Part shown: piece after piece, positions 13,601-28,600 of the stretch
How positions within the stretch are numbered: the first letter of the stretch is position 1
Layout of the letters: each line of letters starts with the position of its first letter
Assembly: GCA_032158295.1 (NCBI GenBank)
Contig: CM063246.1
Coordinates: forward strand, 7,555,589-7,619,588
Source: Pycnopodia helianthoides
Lineage: Eukaryota > Echinodermata > Asteroidea > Forcipulatida > Asteriidae
Direction: 5' to 3'
Length of the DNA stretch: 64,000 nucleotides
Position numbers and translations under genes: made by a program
Notes under the pieces: generated by a model
The model's input: the letters and a program-made list of their open reading frames with translations, nothing else
The model's database searches: none
What the model was told of the DNA's origin: nothing

Positions 13601-16600
13601 CCCGTGCCCTATATGGATAGCCGCTCACAGCGGCTCGTTGAGGGCATCCCCATGACATGTGCCTTTTCTACATAATTTATGCCGTACTGCCATCTGGATG
13701 ACCTCTGACCCTAGTTTCAGTGGCTTTGAGTCGCTGCCATTGGCTTTCCTTCGCGCCAAAGGGGCGTATGCAGGGTATTATTGACACAGGTCGTTGTACA
13801 CAGCGGCATTTAAAGATGGCGGCGTCCAGAAATTAATTACGTACAAACGCGCGAAATTCTAAAATTAAATTCCGGAGCGAAAGAGTTAAGCCTGGTTTAA
13901 TACTTCACACGAAAGTGAATGCGAAGCAAATTATGCGACGCAAACAATCTTTTACATGCTGTTTTCCAATTGTGATGCTGGGAAAATTTGCAATTTGAAT
14001 TGCGGGCCGATCTGTGTGAATTGCCATCGATATCCAAAAAAAAAAACAACAATTTTTTTAGAATTTTATTTAATCAAAATCAAATTCACAAAAATCATAA
14101 AGATAAAACCATTTAGAATGCTCCAGATTGCACAGCGAGGCTTTTGAAACCAAAGATAAACACCAAGTAAAAAGAACTTTCCTAGGACCTCATTTCAATG
14201 CTTCGTATTTTTTACCCCGTGAGGGCGCTCTAGATTCTAGAAGCAACTAGAAACTATCGCGCACAGAAGTGACAGAACACCGATGTTAAAACTGTACACA
14301 GCTAGCTGAGCAGATGGTAATCGCTTAAGTTATACCCCGGAAGCGATACAAATATTTATGAGAGCACCTCACGTGGTCCAAAACACTGAGCATTGAGCGT
14401 GCTTAGCCAAAACTTCCAAAGCTTGGGTCCAGAATGCCCCCCACGGTTTAAAAAAAGTATTGCGGAGAACCCTGACGTTGTCAATTGACCACCTACAGGT
14501 GTAACCCCGGGCCCTGTGTGCAAACAAGGCGACAAGACCTACTCCAACAAGGAGGAATGGCGTGTGGACGACTGCACCACGTGCACCTGCAATGACAGCA
14601 TAGTGAAGTGCAGCAGCGAGAGCTGTCCTGTTGCCGAATGCATTGAGGGCGAGGCCATGAAAGAGGAAGGAAAGTGCTGCAAGGTGTGCCCCGGTAAGTT
14701 ATCCATGTTTAGTTTACGGTTATTGAGGCATTGCATGTTGAGTTATCAATAATATATTCGGTTATCACTGTTGTGATAAGGATATAACTGTGATCGACTC
14801 GTTATTTTCTCTGTAGAGGATGCAAAGCAGTGTGTGGTCAACAACAAGACTCAAGATCATCTCACGAGATGGGCTGAGGGTGACTGCCGCACCTGCTTCT
14901 GCGACAACGGACGCACCAGCTGTGATGTGCAGGACTGCCCGATACTAGAGTGTGAGAACCCAAACAAGCAGGAAGGCAAATGTTGCCCACAATGCCCAGG
15001 TAAGAGGCAATTGTTGCCCACAATGCCCAGGTAAGAGGCAAATGTTGCCCCACAATGCACAGGTAAGAGGCAAATGTTGCCCACAATGCCCAGGTAAGAG
15101 GCAAATGTTGCCCACAATGCCCAGGTAAGAGGCAAATGTTGCCCACAATGCCCAGGTAAGAGGCAAATGTTGCCCACAATGCCCAGGTAAGAGGCAAATG
15201 TTGCCCACTAATGCCCAGGTAAGAGGCAAATGTTGCCCACAATGCCCAGGTAAGAGGCAAATGTTGCCCACAATGCCCAGGTAAGAGGCAAATGTTGCCC
15301 ACAATGCCCAGGTAAGAGGCAAATGTTGCCCATAATGCCCAGGTAAGAGGCAAATGTTGCCCACAATGCCCAGGTAAGAGGCAAATGTTGCCCACAATGC
15401 CCAGGTAAGAGGCAAATGTTGCCCACAATGCCCAGGTAAGAGGCAAATGTTGCCCACAATGCCCAGGTAAGAGGCAAATGTTGCCCACAATGGCCCGAAG
15501 TTTTTTATGAATTTGTCCTTGCCTTCATCCCACAGATGTGAGACCGACCCGAGACTGCATGTACAAGAACAACCACTACCCCCACAGCTACCGCTGGAAC
15601 CCAGACGTATGCCAGACATGCTTGTGTCATGATGGTACGGTCCGTTGTAAGGCAGTCAAGTGTCCCGATCTCCTGTGCACCGGTGAAGAGGTCAACGTAG
15701 AAGGAGAATGCTGCCCGGTGTGTGAAGGTGAGCAAAACAGTTTTGTATTTCTAAATGCAAGTTTGCATTTTTTTTTTAACACCCCCTCCCCCCCCCAAAA
15801 AAAATCAACAACAACAAAGATATCGACAAAATAGGGAGACCGCCAAGTAGGGCTAGATATAGATAGCTCAGTCAGTAGAACGCTGGCATGCTAATCCGGA
15901 GGTCACAGGTTCAAATCCTGCTCTAGTCACTTTTTATTTGTCCAACCCCAAATTAATTCAACTTTACTCAGTCAGTTTCTGTCATGGTTTATAACTATTT
16001 TGTATTTTTGTTAAGTTTCTCTGAGTAGTAATAATTTCTTACAATTGCCATTATCATCATAGGTAAGTGTTTTGTGTAATGCATTTTTTTTGAGGGAGAA
16101 GTGCATTTAGTTTTAATGTAGGCCTGTTAACGTAGGATTACCTGGCCTGATTTGATTCGCTAATACAGTGTCTGATATGTTCTGATCTGATGATGATATG
16201 AGATCTGAGAACTTGTCTAATCTGATCTGATCTGGTCTAATCTAATTTAATCAGATTAAAAAAACTGAGTACTTTTCTGATGTGATCTGATTTGATCCGA
16301 TCTGATCTAGTCTGATACCATCTGATTTGAACTGACTTGAGATTTCATCTGATCTGATCTAATCCTGTATGATCAAGTCTACCATTGATCGTTTTAATTC
16401 CAGATGTATCAATCTCCCGTTATCAATTTAAATTTGATCTAATAAAAATCTAAGAACTTTTCTTATCTGCTCTGATCTGGTATGATCTACTTTTATCTGA
16501 TAACGATCTTAGTTTTTTTTTTCTAATCCGATCTGATCTGATATCAAGTAATAAACCACAAGGGAAACCGACTGGGTCAATTTTCCTTTGTTCAACCCCA

Positions 16601-19600
16601 AATTACTGATCTGATCTGATCTGATCTGATCTTATCTTATCTGATGCCATTTGATCTGAATGAGATTTAATCTGATCTGATCTAATCCAATGTGGTCCCC
16701 CTTCGCTTGTTTCCAATTGCAGAGGACACCAAGTCTTGTGCAGAGAAGAGTGGTACAGAGCACCAACACGGAGAGCAATGGTCAGTCAGCGACTGTGAGC
16801 GTTGCATGTGCCTTGATGGAGACATCACATGTGACACACGTGTCTGCCCCGAGCCAACATGCACTGTCACCATACCGGTGGACGGCGAGTGCTGTGACAC
16901 CTGTGCAGGTCAGTTTGGAGATGATTTAATGCGAGCAACTTTCTGTTGATGTTGACGTCAAAACAAAGTTTGCCTTTAAAAAAAAATTGAAAGCAAAAAG
17001 TGTATGCACATTCTTTTTGTTACCAGTGGCATCTTAAAGGCAGTGCACACTATTGGTAATTACTCAAAATAATTGTTAGCATAAAACCTTACTTGGTAAC
17101 GAGTAATGGGGAGAGGTTGACAGTATAAAACATTGTGAGAAACAGCTCCATCTGAAGTGACATAGTTTTTGAGAAAGAAGTAATTTTCCACGAATTTGAT
17201 TTCGAGACCTCAGAATTAGAATTTGAGGTCTCGAAATCAACCATCTGAAAGCACACAACTTCGTGTGACAAGGGTGTTTTTTCTTTCATAGTTATCTCGC
17301 AACTTCGACGACCAATTGAGCTCAAGTTTTTACAGGTTTGTTATTTTATCCATATGTTGAGATACACCAAGTGAGAAGACTGGTCTTTGACAATTACCAA
17401 TAGTGTCCAGTGTCTTTAAAAATGGAGTGATACATTGTTTTTTGTCAACGTAATGCTAATTTATAGGCAAAATTATAAAGAAAGATACAATAAAAGTCAC
17501 CTGTGAAAGTTTGAGCTGAATACAGTGTCTACTGCTAAGAAAACAGGGGGAAAAAACCTGTCACAGTGTTTTCACACGTACGTCAAATCCATCCATGTTT
17601 TGCAAGGTGACATTGGGTACCAATCGCATCTCTGGCCACAGCATTCGCAAAAGGGCACCAACCCTGAGAAATCTGTGAAACGATTCATGAATCGCATGAA
17701 TCGTTTATCAGATTCAAATGTTTTGGGGTGAAAAGTTACCAAAACCATATTACTTCGAAGGGAATCCTTTCTCAAAATAGTTTATACTATCAACAGCTGT
17801 GTACAGTGCTTCTCACCAAGTAAGTTTTTTATGTTCATACATTTTTGGAGTATTTATCAATCTACGACCCTACCTTTAAGATCCTTGATTTATACTAAAT
17901 ATTATAATTTATTGACAGGTGAACCGGCAGAGACCAAGGCCCCCTGTATCCACAAAGCCCGCGAGTACGAAGACGGCGAATGGTGGGAGTTGGATGACTG
18001 CAAGGTGTGCACCTGCGAGGACGGCATCACCGTCTGTAAGTTCAAGGTCTGCCCTCGCTTGACATGTGAAGGAGATCCGGTGGAAGTTGAAAGAGAGTGC
18101 TGTCCTGTCTGCCCATGTAAGGAAATGCAATTTATTAGAAGAATAGAAAATCTAAATCTATGTATAATTACACACACACACAGGTGTGTAATGACCTCCA
18201 ATCGTGGACCCTTCTTTGTTAAACTCTTTGTCCTGACAAATGTGGACCCAATTGTTTTCCTATGTGATAGCAATTGTGAACCTATTGTCCCTTTTGTTGT
18301 AAGTCCTGGGTTTGAATGTCACTACAAACTCACAGTCACACAAATCTGGTTGTGGGGTCCTGCTATTGTTGCTCTATTGTTCCCTTTTCTAAAGAATTTC
18401 TTTGTGGGGCCCAAATAGAAATAACTTTGTGGGGGGTCTATTGTTCAATAGTTGGAAAGACCCCACATGGGCTCCTTCTGTAAGCCCACAAAAACCAGCT
18501 AACGGGTAGTAAAGTACGAAGAAAAGAAAAAAGAAAACAACATTTGGAGGGTAAAACTCAAGGGGGTAAATTGAGTTGTCATCTTCCCAATGCAAGAAAT
18601 TGCATCGTACAGAGCTGCCAACTCTCCCTGATTCTGCTGAAAGTTCACTGCAAATAAACCAATCTTTCCATGTTCTGATGAACACATTTAAAAATCTCCC
18701 TGGTTATGAAAAAAAAAAAATTATCCCTGCTATGTTGAATGTCATTCTAAATATCTCCTTGATTATTGTGCAAAATCTCCCATGTTGTCGGCAGCTCTGT
18801 ATCATAAATATATGACTGTTTTTTTTTCTTCTTTTTTCTTTTAGCTGACGCCGAACCATGTATCTTCAACAACACAATGTATGAGCACGGCTCCACCTGG
18901 GCCGTCTTCAAATGCTTCGACTGCACCTGCAATGATGACACCGTGTCATGTGACCACACCGTATGCCCGAAGTTGACATGTGAGGAGACAGAGGACGTTG
19001 GACAATGCTGTGAGCAATGCAAAGGTAGACAAGAAACTTGGTCATTGTCGGCACATTTTTGTATCCAGTGGAATTCAATAGACCCTTCCCATGAAATATG
19101 CTAATTATACATTCACGCATGCGTACAGACGCTGCTGGTTGGCAAACGCCATAGAGTTGTGCACTAGGCAGACGCACAAACGCGTGTGCGTCACGCCACT
19201 ATCAGTCCCAATAATTACTATCAGTAATAATTCAACATAACAGATTTCTGATTGGCTAATTTTAATGAGCATACATGCAGATTAGGGCCTTAGCCTGTCC
19301 AACCCAACTCCTGGGCGGGTTCAAAAATTATACCAAAGCTTTTTTTTTTTGTGTGTGTAACATGTGGTGGTCTGGCGGTCTAGTGGGTCAGGCACATGTT
19401 CTGGTGGCAAGGTCGTCAGGGTGTGGGTTCGAATCCCGGTCATGACACCTGAGTCCTTGAGCAAGACAGTTGTAACTGCTTCTCTTCAGATGGGTAGATG
19501 GGTACCTATGAGGACAGAGATGGTTCTTGTGGTTGATTTAGCTTAGTGCTAAAGGATGCTGAGATGGTTTAAGGAATGAAATAAATGGCCCAGTGACGAG

Positions 19601-22600
19601 GTGCAATAAAGTTTGAGCATCATGAACGTCACTGTGTGGTGAATTTGTGCACTCTATGAGAAGTCACTAGTATTGTTATTGTTTTTTTTTAGAAAGAACT
19701 GAAAATGTTTTAATCCCTTCAACCTTTTAGGAGATGAGCCATTGGACACCTGCACCTACATGGGCATAACTTTCAAACACGGCTGGTTCTACCGCACCAG
19801 CAATTGCAAGAAGTGCGTGTGCAACGATGGCGACTGGGATTGCAAGACCAAGCTGTGCCCAGAACTGACCTGCGAGGATCCGGTGATAGTCGAGGGTGAT
19901 TGCTGCATGGAGTGCCCAGGTAGGACTTACAGCCGGTTTTGCACTGTAGGACGTGATTGGAAATCTTATCCACTTCACGTCGGATGATGTGTTTTTTTGC
20001 CAAATTTGTATTAATATGGGGGTTGAAAAATTGACTAGAGCGGGATTTGAACCAACGACCTCCGGATTAACGTACCGGCGCTCTACCAACTGAGCTATCT
20101 AGCCCTATATTGGCGGTCTCCCTATTTTGTCAATATCTTTGTTCGGGGGTGCCAGTCAGAAGCCATACAACCGTTAACTGCCGTGTAGCCAGGGATCACA
20201 CCCAAGTTTACGATACAACCTGGGAAGCAGCAGCCACGGGATCACCTTGAGATAGCTCAGTTGGTAGAGCGCCGGTACGTTAATCCGGAGGTCGTTGGTT
20301 CAAATCCCGCTCTAGTCAATTTTTCTTTGTTCAACCCCCATACTATTTGAAATTTACCCAGTCAGTTTCCCTTGTGGTTTATTACTTGACATTTAAATTG
20401 AAAAAGTTGCATCCCCTCAAGGTGATCCCGTGGCTGCTGCTTCCCAGGTTGTATCGTAAACTTGATATTGACAAAATAGGGAGACCGCCAATATAGGGCT
20501 AGATAGCTCAGTTGGTAGAGCGCCGGTACGTTAATCCGGAGGTGGTTGGATCAAATCCCGCTCTAGTCAATTTTCCTTTGTTCAACCCCAAACAAGTTTG
20601 TATTGACTGACTTATAGCGGATGGTCTATTACGACCAGAAGAAGTTCGGATTTTCCTCACTTTGCCAGCTGTAATGGTGGCACTGTGCTTCCCCTCAACA
20701 AAATGGCAGACCATGAGCAAATAGTAGCCGCATGCATGTGATGTCAGTGCAAAGGGGTCTAAATTATAACGCCCCTTCCTTTGATTCTATCTGTTGATTG
20801 GCTGAGAGCGTGTCACATGGTGTTGTGTATTTTTACTCTTGTACCATGTTCACCGACCAAACGAACTATTCTACAAACTATTCAACGATAGCCTAGCAAC
20901 CGATGTACTAGTGCATGGATACCCTGATACCCTGACTTCATTGACTAACCATTGATTTAAACGAGCTGCTTGACAACCTCGAACCCGGTGTAATGAACAA
21001 AATATGTGCATTTGAAATACGGTTTAGAGAACGAATGTAACAGCAGTAGTCTGGTACCCTCTTATTTTGTCAAAACTCGGTATTTCAACGTAAGATTTTA
21101 CAGTTCTTGTTTGACGATTGATTGCCACGTACGTAAGTGTGAACTAATTTTATTAAAGTATACAGATCAATGGAAGAGGTGTTATAAAACAAATATTGAC
21201 TGCTTTGTCTCGTGGCATAGTAAAACTAGTCACTCTCGGTGATCCCTGTGGCCGCCTATCTTCCCTCGGTGAATCACTCTCGGTGATCCCCGTGGCCGCC
21301 TATTATCCCTCGGCTTCACCTCGGGAAGATAGGCTGCTGCGGGGATCACCGAGAGTGATTCAACGAGGGAAGATAGGCGGCCACGGGGATCACCGAGAGT
21401 GACTAGTTTTACTACGCCACTCGAAGCAGTCAATATTTGTGTACTAGTTTATCTGCATCTTAAAGATGTGAAACCTCCAAAAACAAAACTGATATTTTGA
21501 CCTTCCTCTTGAAAATCAGGGGATTGGAATGAATTTACTTGTCCAAAACCAAAGATCAGAGCTTTGCTGTTCCTTTTGAAAGACAAGGCACCTTTTTTGT
21601 TTAAATATTATGAACAGAAAACACCCAGTCCTGCGAGGTGGACGATGACGTGTACGAACACGGTGTGAAATGGAGCGAGAACGTCTGCGTTGAATGCCAA
21701 TGTGACAACAGCCAGCTGATGTGTGAAGACCACACCTGCCCACCGCTGGACTGCAGCGACCCGGGTCCGGTAGAGGGTGAATGCTGCTGGGTGTGTGACG
21801 GTAAAATTTGTATGATTATTATTATAATTTTTTTTTTTTTGGATGTGACGGAGTAAAGTCAGGTTAATTTCATCATGCGAAAACAACGTTTGTAGTGCAT
21901 TGGGAGAACATCTTTGTAGTAGATCAGTGCTCGAATTAGGGGGGGAAAATCCACATGACCACAGGGCTTTTAGCTCAAAATGTTAAATGGTTCAGAAATG
22001 TTTTTACAAGACCAGAACAAAAATGCGAAGAAATAAAAGCTTCCTGGCACAGTTTAACATGCATTTAACATTTTTTTTTTAAAACAAGCACTAAGGCATG
22101 TAAGAGAATATGTATCTCTAGAAAGGTATGTTATCAGAATCAAAATCAACATTTGTACATAATTTGTTTTTGTTCAAGATATTACACAGTGAGGAATTAT
22201 CGTTCAGTTGAAAAACACAAGACCACTGGACTTGTCTAGTCATGAGTTTACTGGCCCGATACTAGAACTACTGGCCTGTGGTCCAATGTAAAATTCGAGC
22301 CCTGTAGATGGAACAGCCTTTTTTTCATAGGTGTGAAAATTGTTCAGTCTTGACGACCCATGAGTTTAGTGTTGTGATTGTTTTTTTTCAACCCACACAG
22401 TACAAATCTTTCTGTTTTTTTTTTTTACGGATGCGTAATTTAAAAAAATGCAAAACATTTGCTGTCACCAACAGCTTCTCTCCCACTCAAGTCCTGCCGA
22501 TCCGGCAACGACAAGTTCAAGAACGGTGCATTCTGGCACCCTGACGAGTGCACGATGTGCACGTGTGCCGACGGTGACATCCACTGCCAGAGAGAGGAAT

Positions 22601-25600
22601 GCCCCCGCACCAAATGTGACGACCCTGTCCAGGTTGACGGTGAATGCTGTGAGAAATGTCCAGGTTAGTAATAGGTCTACTGCATCAAACTCAAGTTCTG
22701 ATGGAGTGTGGGTTCAATTCCCGGTCATGACACTTGTGTCCTTGAGCAAGGCACTTACCCATACTTTCTACTCTTGACCCAGGTGTATAAATAGGAACCT
22801 GAGAGGGCTGAGACAGTATTGTGTTGGATTAACCCCTTAGCGCCAATTGAAGCAGCTTTGGGTTGTGTTCTGCCCAGGGAGTTAGAGGAATGGTCTAAAA
22901 GTATGCCCGATGAACAGGGATAATAATGCTGTAAAGCGCCTTGATCTAGCTACTAGGATATGTGCGTTAAATAAGAACCAATTATTATATTATTATTATT
23001 ATTACTATTAGTACTGTTACTGAAAGGTGATTCCTTTTGATATTGCGATACATAAGGAGCCTTGGACCTTAAAAACTTGCAAAGAGATGCAACTCATAGG
23101 GTAATCATTTCTCCACAGAGGATATGTCACCGTGCCAGCTGGATGGCAGCAGGGACGAGCGTGCCCACCTAGAGACATGGCGTGTGAGTGACTGCGAGAC
23201 GTGTGAGTGCAACAACGGCAACGTTGCCTGCAACACTCAGTCGTGTCCCGCTGTCAGCTGCGAAGAGCCAGTCGTACCTGAGAACCAATGCTGTGGTGTC
23301 TGCCCAGATCCTGGTGAGATATTTTTCAAATCAAAAAAAAGTTTCAATCTTCAACTATCATGTTGAAGTACTAGTCATTTGGTAGGCTAATCAGCCTTAC
23401 ACGCAGCTGAGAATTCGAACTGGGAAGAACCGTGGTCGAGCTGCTGGCCTCATGGACTTCTGTATAACCATGGAGCGCAGCCAGAGATCGAAGGTGTTTG
23501 ATTTTACTGGAAGAAGGAAAAACCAGAAGGCCTGGCTCAGAAAAAACCTTGTGACACAAGAGAGAACCAACGTACAACTCTACTCTAATCACATGGCCCT
23601 AGCTAGGAATCCAACCAGTGCACAACTCTACTCTAGTCACATGGCCCTAGCTAGGAATCGAACCAACGCACAACTCTACTCTAATCACATCGCCCTAGCT
23701 AGGAATCCAACCAACGCACAACTCTACTCTAGTCACATTGCCCTAGCTAGGAATCGAACCAACGCACAACTCTACTCTAGTCACATGGCCCTAACTAGGA
23801 ATCGAACCAACGCACAACTCTACTCTAGTCACATGGCCCTAGCTAGGAATCTAACCAACTCACAACTCTACTCTAGTCACATTGCCCTAGCTAGGAATCG
23901 AACCAACTCACAACTCTACTCTAGTCACATGGCCCTAGCTAGGAATCCAACCAATGCACAACTCTACTCTAATCACATGGCCCTAGCTAGGAATCGAACC
24001 AACACACAACTCTACTCTAGTCACATGGCCCTAGCTAGGAATCGAACCAACGCACAACTCTACTCTAATCACATCGCCCTAGCTAGGAATCAAACCAACT
24101 GACAACTCTACTCTAGTCACATGGCCCTAGCTAGGAATCGAACCAACGCGCAACTCTACTCTAGTCACATGGCCCTAGCTAGGAATCGAACCAACACACA
24201 ACTCTTCTCTAGTCACATGCCCCTAGCTAGGAATCCAACCAGTGCACAACTCTACTCTAGTCACATGGCCCTAGCTAGGAATCAAACCAATGCACAACTC
24301 TACTCTAATCACATGGCCCTAGCTAGGAATCCAACCAACGCACAACTCTACTCTAATCACATCGCCCTAGCTAGGAATCCAACCAACGCACAACTCTACT
24401 CTAGTCACATGGCCCTAGCTAGGAATCCAACCAATGCACAACTCTACTCTAATCACATGGCCCTAGCTAGGAATCCAACCAATGCACAACTCTACTCTAG
24501 TCACATGGCCCTAGCTAGGAATCCAACCAATGCACAACTCTACTCTAATCACATCGCCCTAGCTAGGAATCCAACCAATGCACAACTCTACTCTAGTCAC
24601 ATGGCCCTAACTAGGAATCGAACCAACGCACAACTCTACTCTAGTCACATGGCCCTAGCTAGGAATCGAACCAACTGACAACTCTACTCTAGTCACATGG
24701 CCCTAGCTAGGAATCGAACCAACGCACAACTCTTCTCTAGTCACATGGCCCTAGCTAGGAATCCAACCAACGCACAACTCTTCTCTAGTCACATAGCCCT
24801 AGCTAGGAATCCAACCAACGCACAACTCTTCTCTAGTCACATAGCCCTAGCTAGGAATCCAACCAACGCACAACTCTTCTCTAGTCACATAGCCCTAGCT
24901 AGGAATCCAACCAACGCACAACTCTACTCTAGTCACATGGCCCTAGCTAGGAATCAACCAACTCACAACTCTTCTCTAGTCACATAGCCCTAGCTAGGAA
25001 TCCAACCAACGCACAACTCTTCTCTAGTCACATAGCCCTAGCTAGGAATCGAACCAACTCACAACTCTTCTCTAGTCACATTGCCCTAGCTAGGAATCCA
25101 ACCAACGCACAATTCTTCTCTAGTCACATGGCCCTAGCTAGGAATCCAACCAACGCACAACTCTACTCTAGTCACATGGCCCTAGCTAGGAATCCAACCA
25201 ATGCACAACTCTTCTCTAGTCACATAGCCCTAGCTAGGAATCCAACCAACGCACAACTCTTCTCTAGTCACATAGCCCTAGCTAGGAATCCAACCAACGC
25301 ACAACTCTTCTCTAGTCACATAGCCCTAGCTAGGAATCCAACCAACGCACAACTCTACTCTAGTCACATAGCCCTAGCTAGGAATCAACCAACGCACAAC
25401 TCTTCTCTAGTCACATGGCCCTAGCTAGGAATCAAACCAACGCACAACTCTTCTCTAGTCACATGGCCCTAGCTAGGAATCCAACCAACGCACAACTCTT
25501 CTCTAGTCACATAGCCCTAGCTAGGAATCCAACCAACGCACAACTCTTCTCTAGTCACATGGCCCTAGCTAGGAATCCAACCAACGCACAACTCTACTCT

Positions 25601-28600
25601 AGTCACATAGCCCTAGCTAGGAATCGAACCAACTGACAACTCTACTCTAGTCACATAGCCCTAGCTAGGAATCCAACCAACGCACAACTCTTCTCTAGTC
25701 ACATAGCCCTAGCTAGGAATCCAATCAACGCACAACTCCTCTCTAGTCACATAAATCAAACCAACGCACAACTCTTCTCTAGTCACATGCCCTACTAGGA
25801 ATCCAACCAACGCACAACTCTCTCTAGTCACATGCCCTAGCTAGGAATCAACAAGCACAACTCTTCTCTAGTCACATGCCCTAGCTAGGAATCAACCAAC
25901 GCACAACTCTTCTCTAGTCACATAGCCCTAGCTAGGAATCCAACAACGCACAACTCTTCTCTAGTCACATAGCCTAGCAGGAACCAACCAACGCACAACT
26001 CTCTCTAGTCACATGCCCTAGCTAGGAATCCAACCAACGCACAACTCTTCTCTAGTCACATGCCCTAGCTAGAATCAACCAACGCACAACTCTTCTCTAG
26101 TCACATGCCTAGCTAGGAATCCAACCAACGCACAACTCTTCTCTAGTCACATAGCCAGCTAGGAATCCAACCAACGCACAACTCTTCTCTAGTCACATGC
26201 CCTAGCTAGGAATCAACCAACGCACACTCTCTCTAGTCACATAGCCCTAGCTAGGAATCCAACCAACGCACAACTCTCTCTAGTCACATAGCCCTAGCTA
26301 GGAATCCAACCAACGCACAACTCTTCTCTAGTCACATGCCTAGCTAGGAATCCAACCAACGCACAACTCTTCTCTAGTCACATGCCCTAGCTAGGAATCC
26401 AACCAACGCACAACTCTTCTCTAGTCACATGCCCTAGCTAGGAATCCAACCAACGCACAACTCTTCTCTAGTCACATGCCCTAGCTAGGAATCCAACCAA
26501 CGCACAACTCTTCTCTAGTCACATGCCCTAGCTAGGAATCCAACCAACGCACAACTTTCTCTAGTCACATGCCTAGCTAGGAATCAACCAACGCACAACT
26601 CTTCTTAGTCACATGCCCTAGTAGGAATCAAACCAACCACAACTCTCTCTAGTCACATGCCCTAGCTAGGAATCCAACCAACGCAAACTCTCTCTAGTCA
26701 CATGCCCTAGCTAGAATCAACCAACGCACAACTCTTCTCTAGTCACATAGCCCTACTAGGAATCCAACCAACGCACAACTCTTCTCTAGTCACATAGCCC
26801 TAGCTAGAATCAACCAACGCACAACTCTCTCTAGTCACATAGCCTAGCTAGGAATCAACCAAGCACAACTCTCTCTAGTCACATGGCCCTAGCTAGGAAT
26901 CAACCAAGACAACTCTCTCTAGTCACATGCCCTAGCTAGGAATCCAACCAACGCACAATCTTCTCTAGTCACATGCCCTAGCTAGGAATCAACCAACGAC
27001 ACTCTCTCTAGTCACATGCCCTAGCTAGGAATCCAACCAACGCACAACTCTCTCTAGTCACATGCCCTAGCTAGGAATCCAACCAACGCACAACTCTCTC
27101 TAGTACATGCCCTAGCTAGGAATCAACCAACGCACAACTTTCTCTAGTCACATAGCCTAGCTAGAATCCAACCAACGCACAACTTTCTCTAGTCACATAG
27201 CCTAGCTAGGAATCCAACCAACGCACAACTCTTCTCTAGTCACATAGCCCTAGCTAGGAATCCAACCAACGCACAACTCTTCTCTAGTCACATAGCCCTA
27301 GCTAGGAATCCAACCAACGCACAACTCTTCTCTAGTCACATAGCCCTAGCTAGGAATCCAACCAAGCACAACTCTTCTCTAGTCACATAGCCCTAGCTAG
27401 GAATCAACCAACGCAAACCTCTCTAGTCAATGCCCTAGTAGAATCCAACCAACCACAACTCTCTTAGTCACATGCCCTAGCAGGAATCAACCACACAACT
27501 CTTCTCTAGTCACATGCCCTAGCAGGAATCCAACCACCACAACTCTCTCTAGTCACATGCCCTAGCTAGATCCAACCAAGCACAATCTCTCTATACATAC
27601 CTAGCTAGAATCCAACCACGCACAACCTCTCTAGTCACATAGCCCTAGCTAGAATCCAACCAACGCACAACTCTTCTCTAGTCACATGCCTAGCTAGGAA
27701 TCAACCAACGACAACTCTCTCTATCACATGCCCTAGCTAGGAATCAACCAACGCACAACTCTTCTCTAGTCACATGCCTACAGGAATCAACCAACGCACA
27801 ACTCTTCTCTAGTCACATGCCCTAGCTAGGAATCCAACCAACGCACAACTCTTCTCTAGTCACATGCCTAGCTAGGAATCAACCAACGCACAATCTCTCT
27901 ATCACATGCCCAGCTAGGAATCAACAACCACAACTCTCTCTAGTCAATAGCCTAGCTAGAATCAACAACGACAACTCTTCTCTAGTCACATGCCCTACTA
28001 GGAATCCAACCAACGCACAACTCTTCTCTAGTCACATAGCCCTAGCTAGGAATCCAACCAACGCACAACTCTTCTCTAGTCACAAGCCCTAGCTAGGAAT
28101 CAACAAGCACAACTCTTTCTAGTCACATAGCCAGCTAGGAATCCAACCAACGCACAACTCTTCTCTAGTCACATAGCCTACTAGGAATCCAACCAACGCA
28201 ACTCCTCTAGTCACCACGCCACTAGAATCCAACAACCACAACTTTCTCTAGTCACATGCCTAGTAGGAATCACAACGACAACTCTTCTTAGTCAATAGCC
28301 CTAGCTAGGAATCAACCAACGCACAACTTTCTCTGTACATAGCTACTAGAATCAACCAACGCACAATTTCTTAGTCACTACCAGCTAGAATCCAACCAAC
28401 GCAATCTTCTCTAGTCACATAGCCTAGCTAGGAATCGAACAAGCACAACTCTACTCTAGTCACATGGCCCTAGCTAGAATCGAACCAATGACAACTCTAC
28501 TCTAGTCACATGGCCTAGCTAGGAATCGAACCAACGCACAACTTTCTTAGTCACATCGCCTAGCAAGGAATCAACCAATCACAATTATCTAGTACTGGCT

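Noticed and set aside
14857..15619. Long minus-strand open frames (up to 224 codons) with Gly-His-Cys-Gly repeats
   Set aside because: They are the antisense of the 31-bp tandem repeat, open in three frames because of repetition, with no gene signals.
20248..20318. A functional tRNA-Asn gene
   Set aside because: GTT is at the anticodon position and the boxes are good, but position 33 is C, the T stem has a mismatch, and the same sequence recurs in several copies with shared flanks, which fits a repeat family better.
23452..25636. A repetitive protein gene coded by the 48-bp array
   Set aside because: Stops in frame, frameshifts through most of the array, and location after the exon 19 donor and before the exon 20 acceptor argue for an intron.
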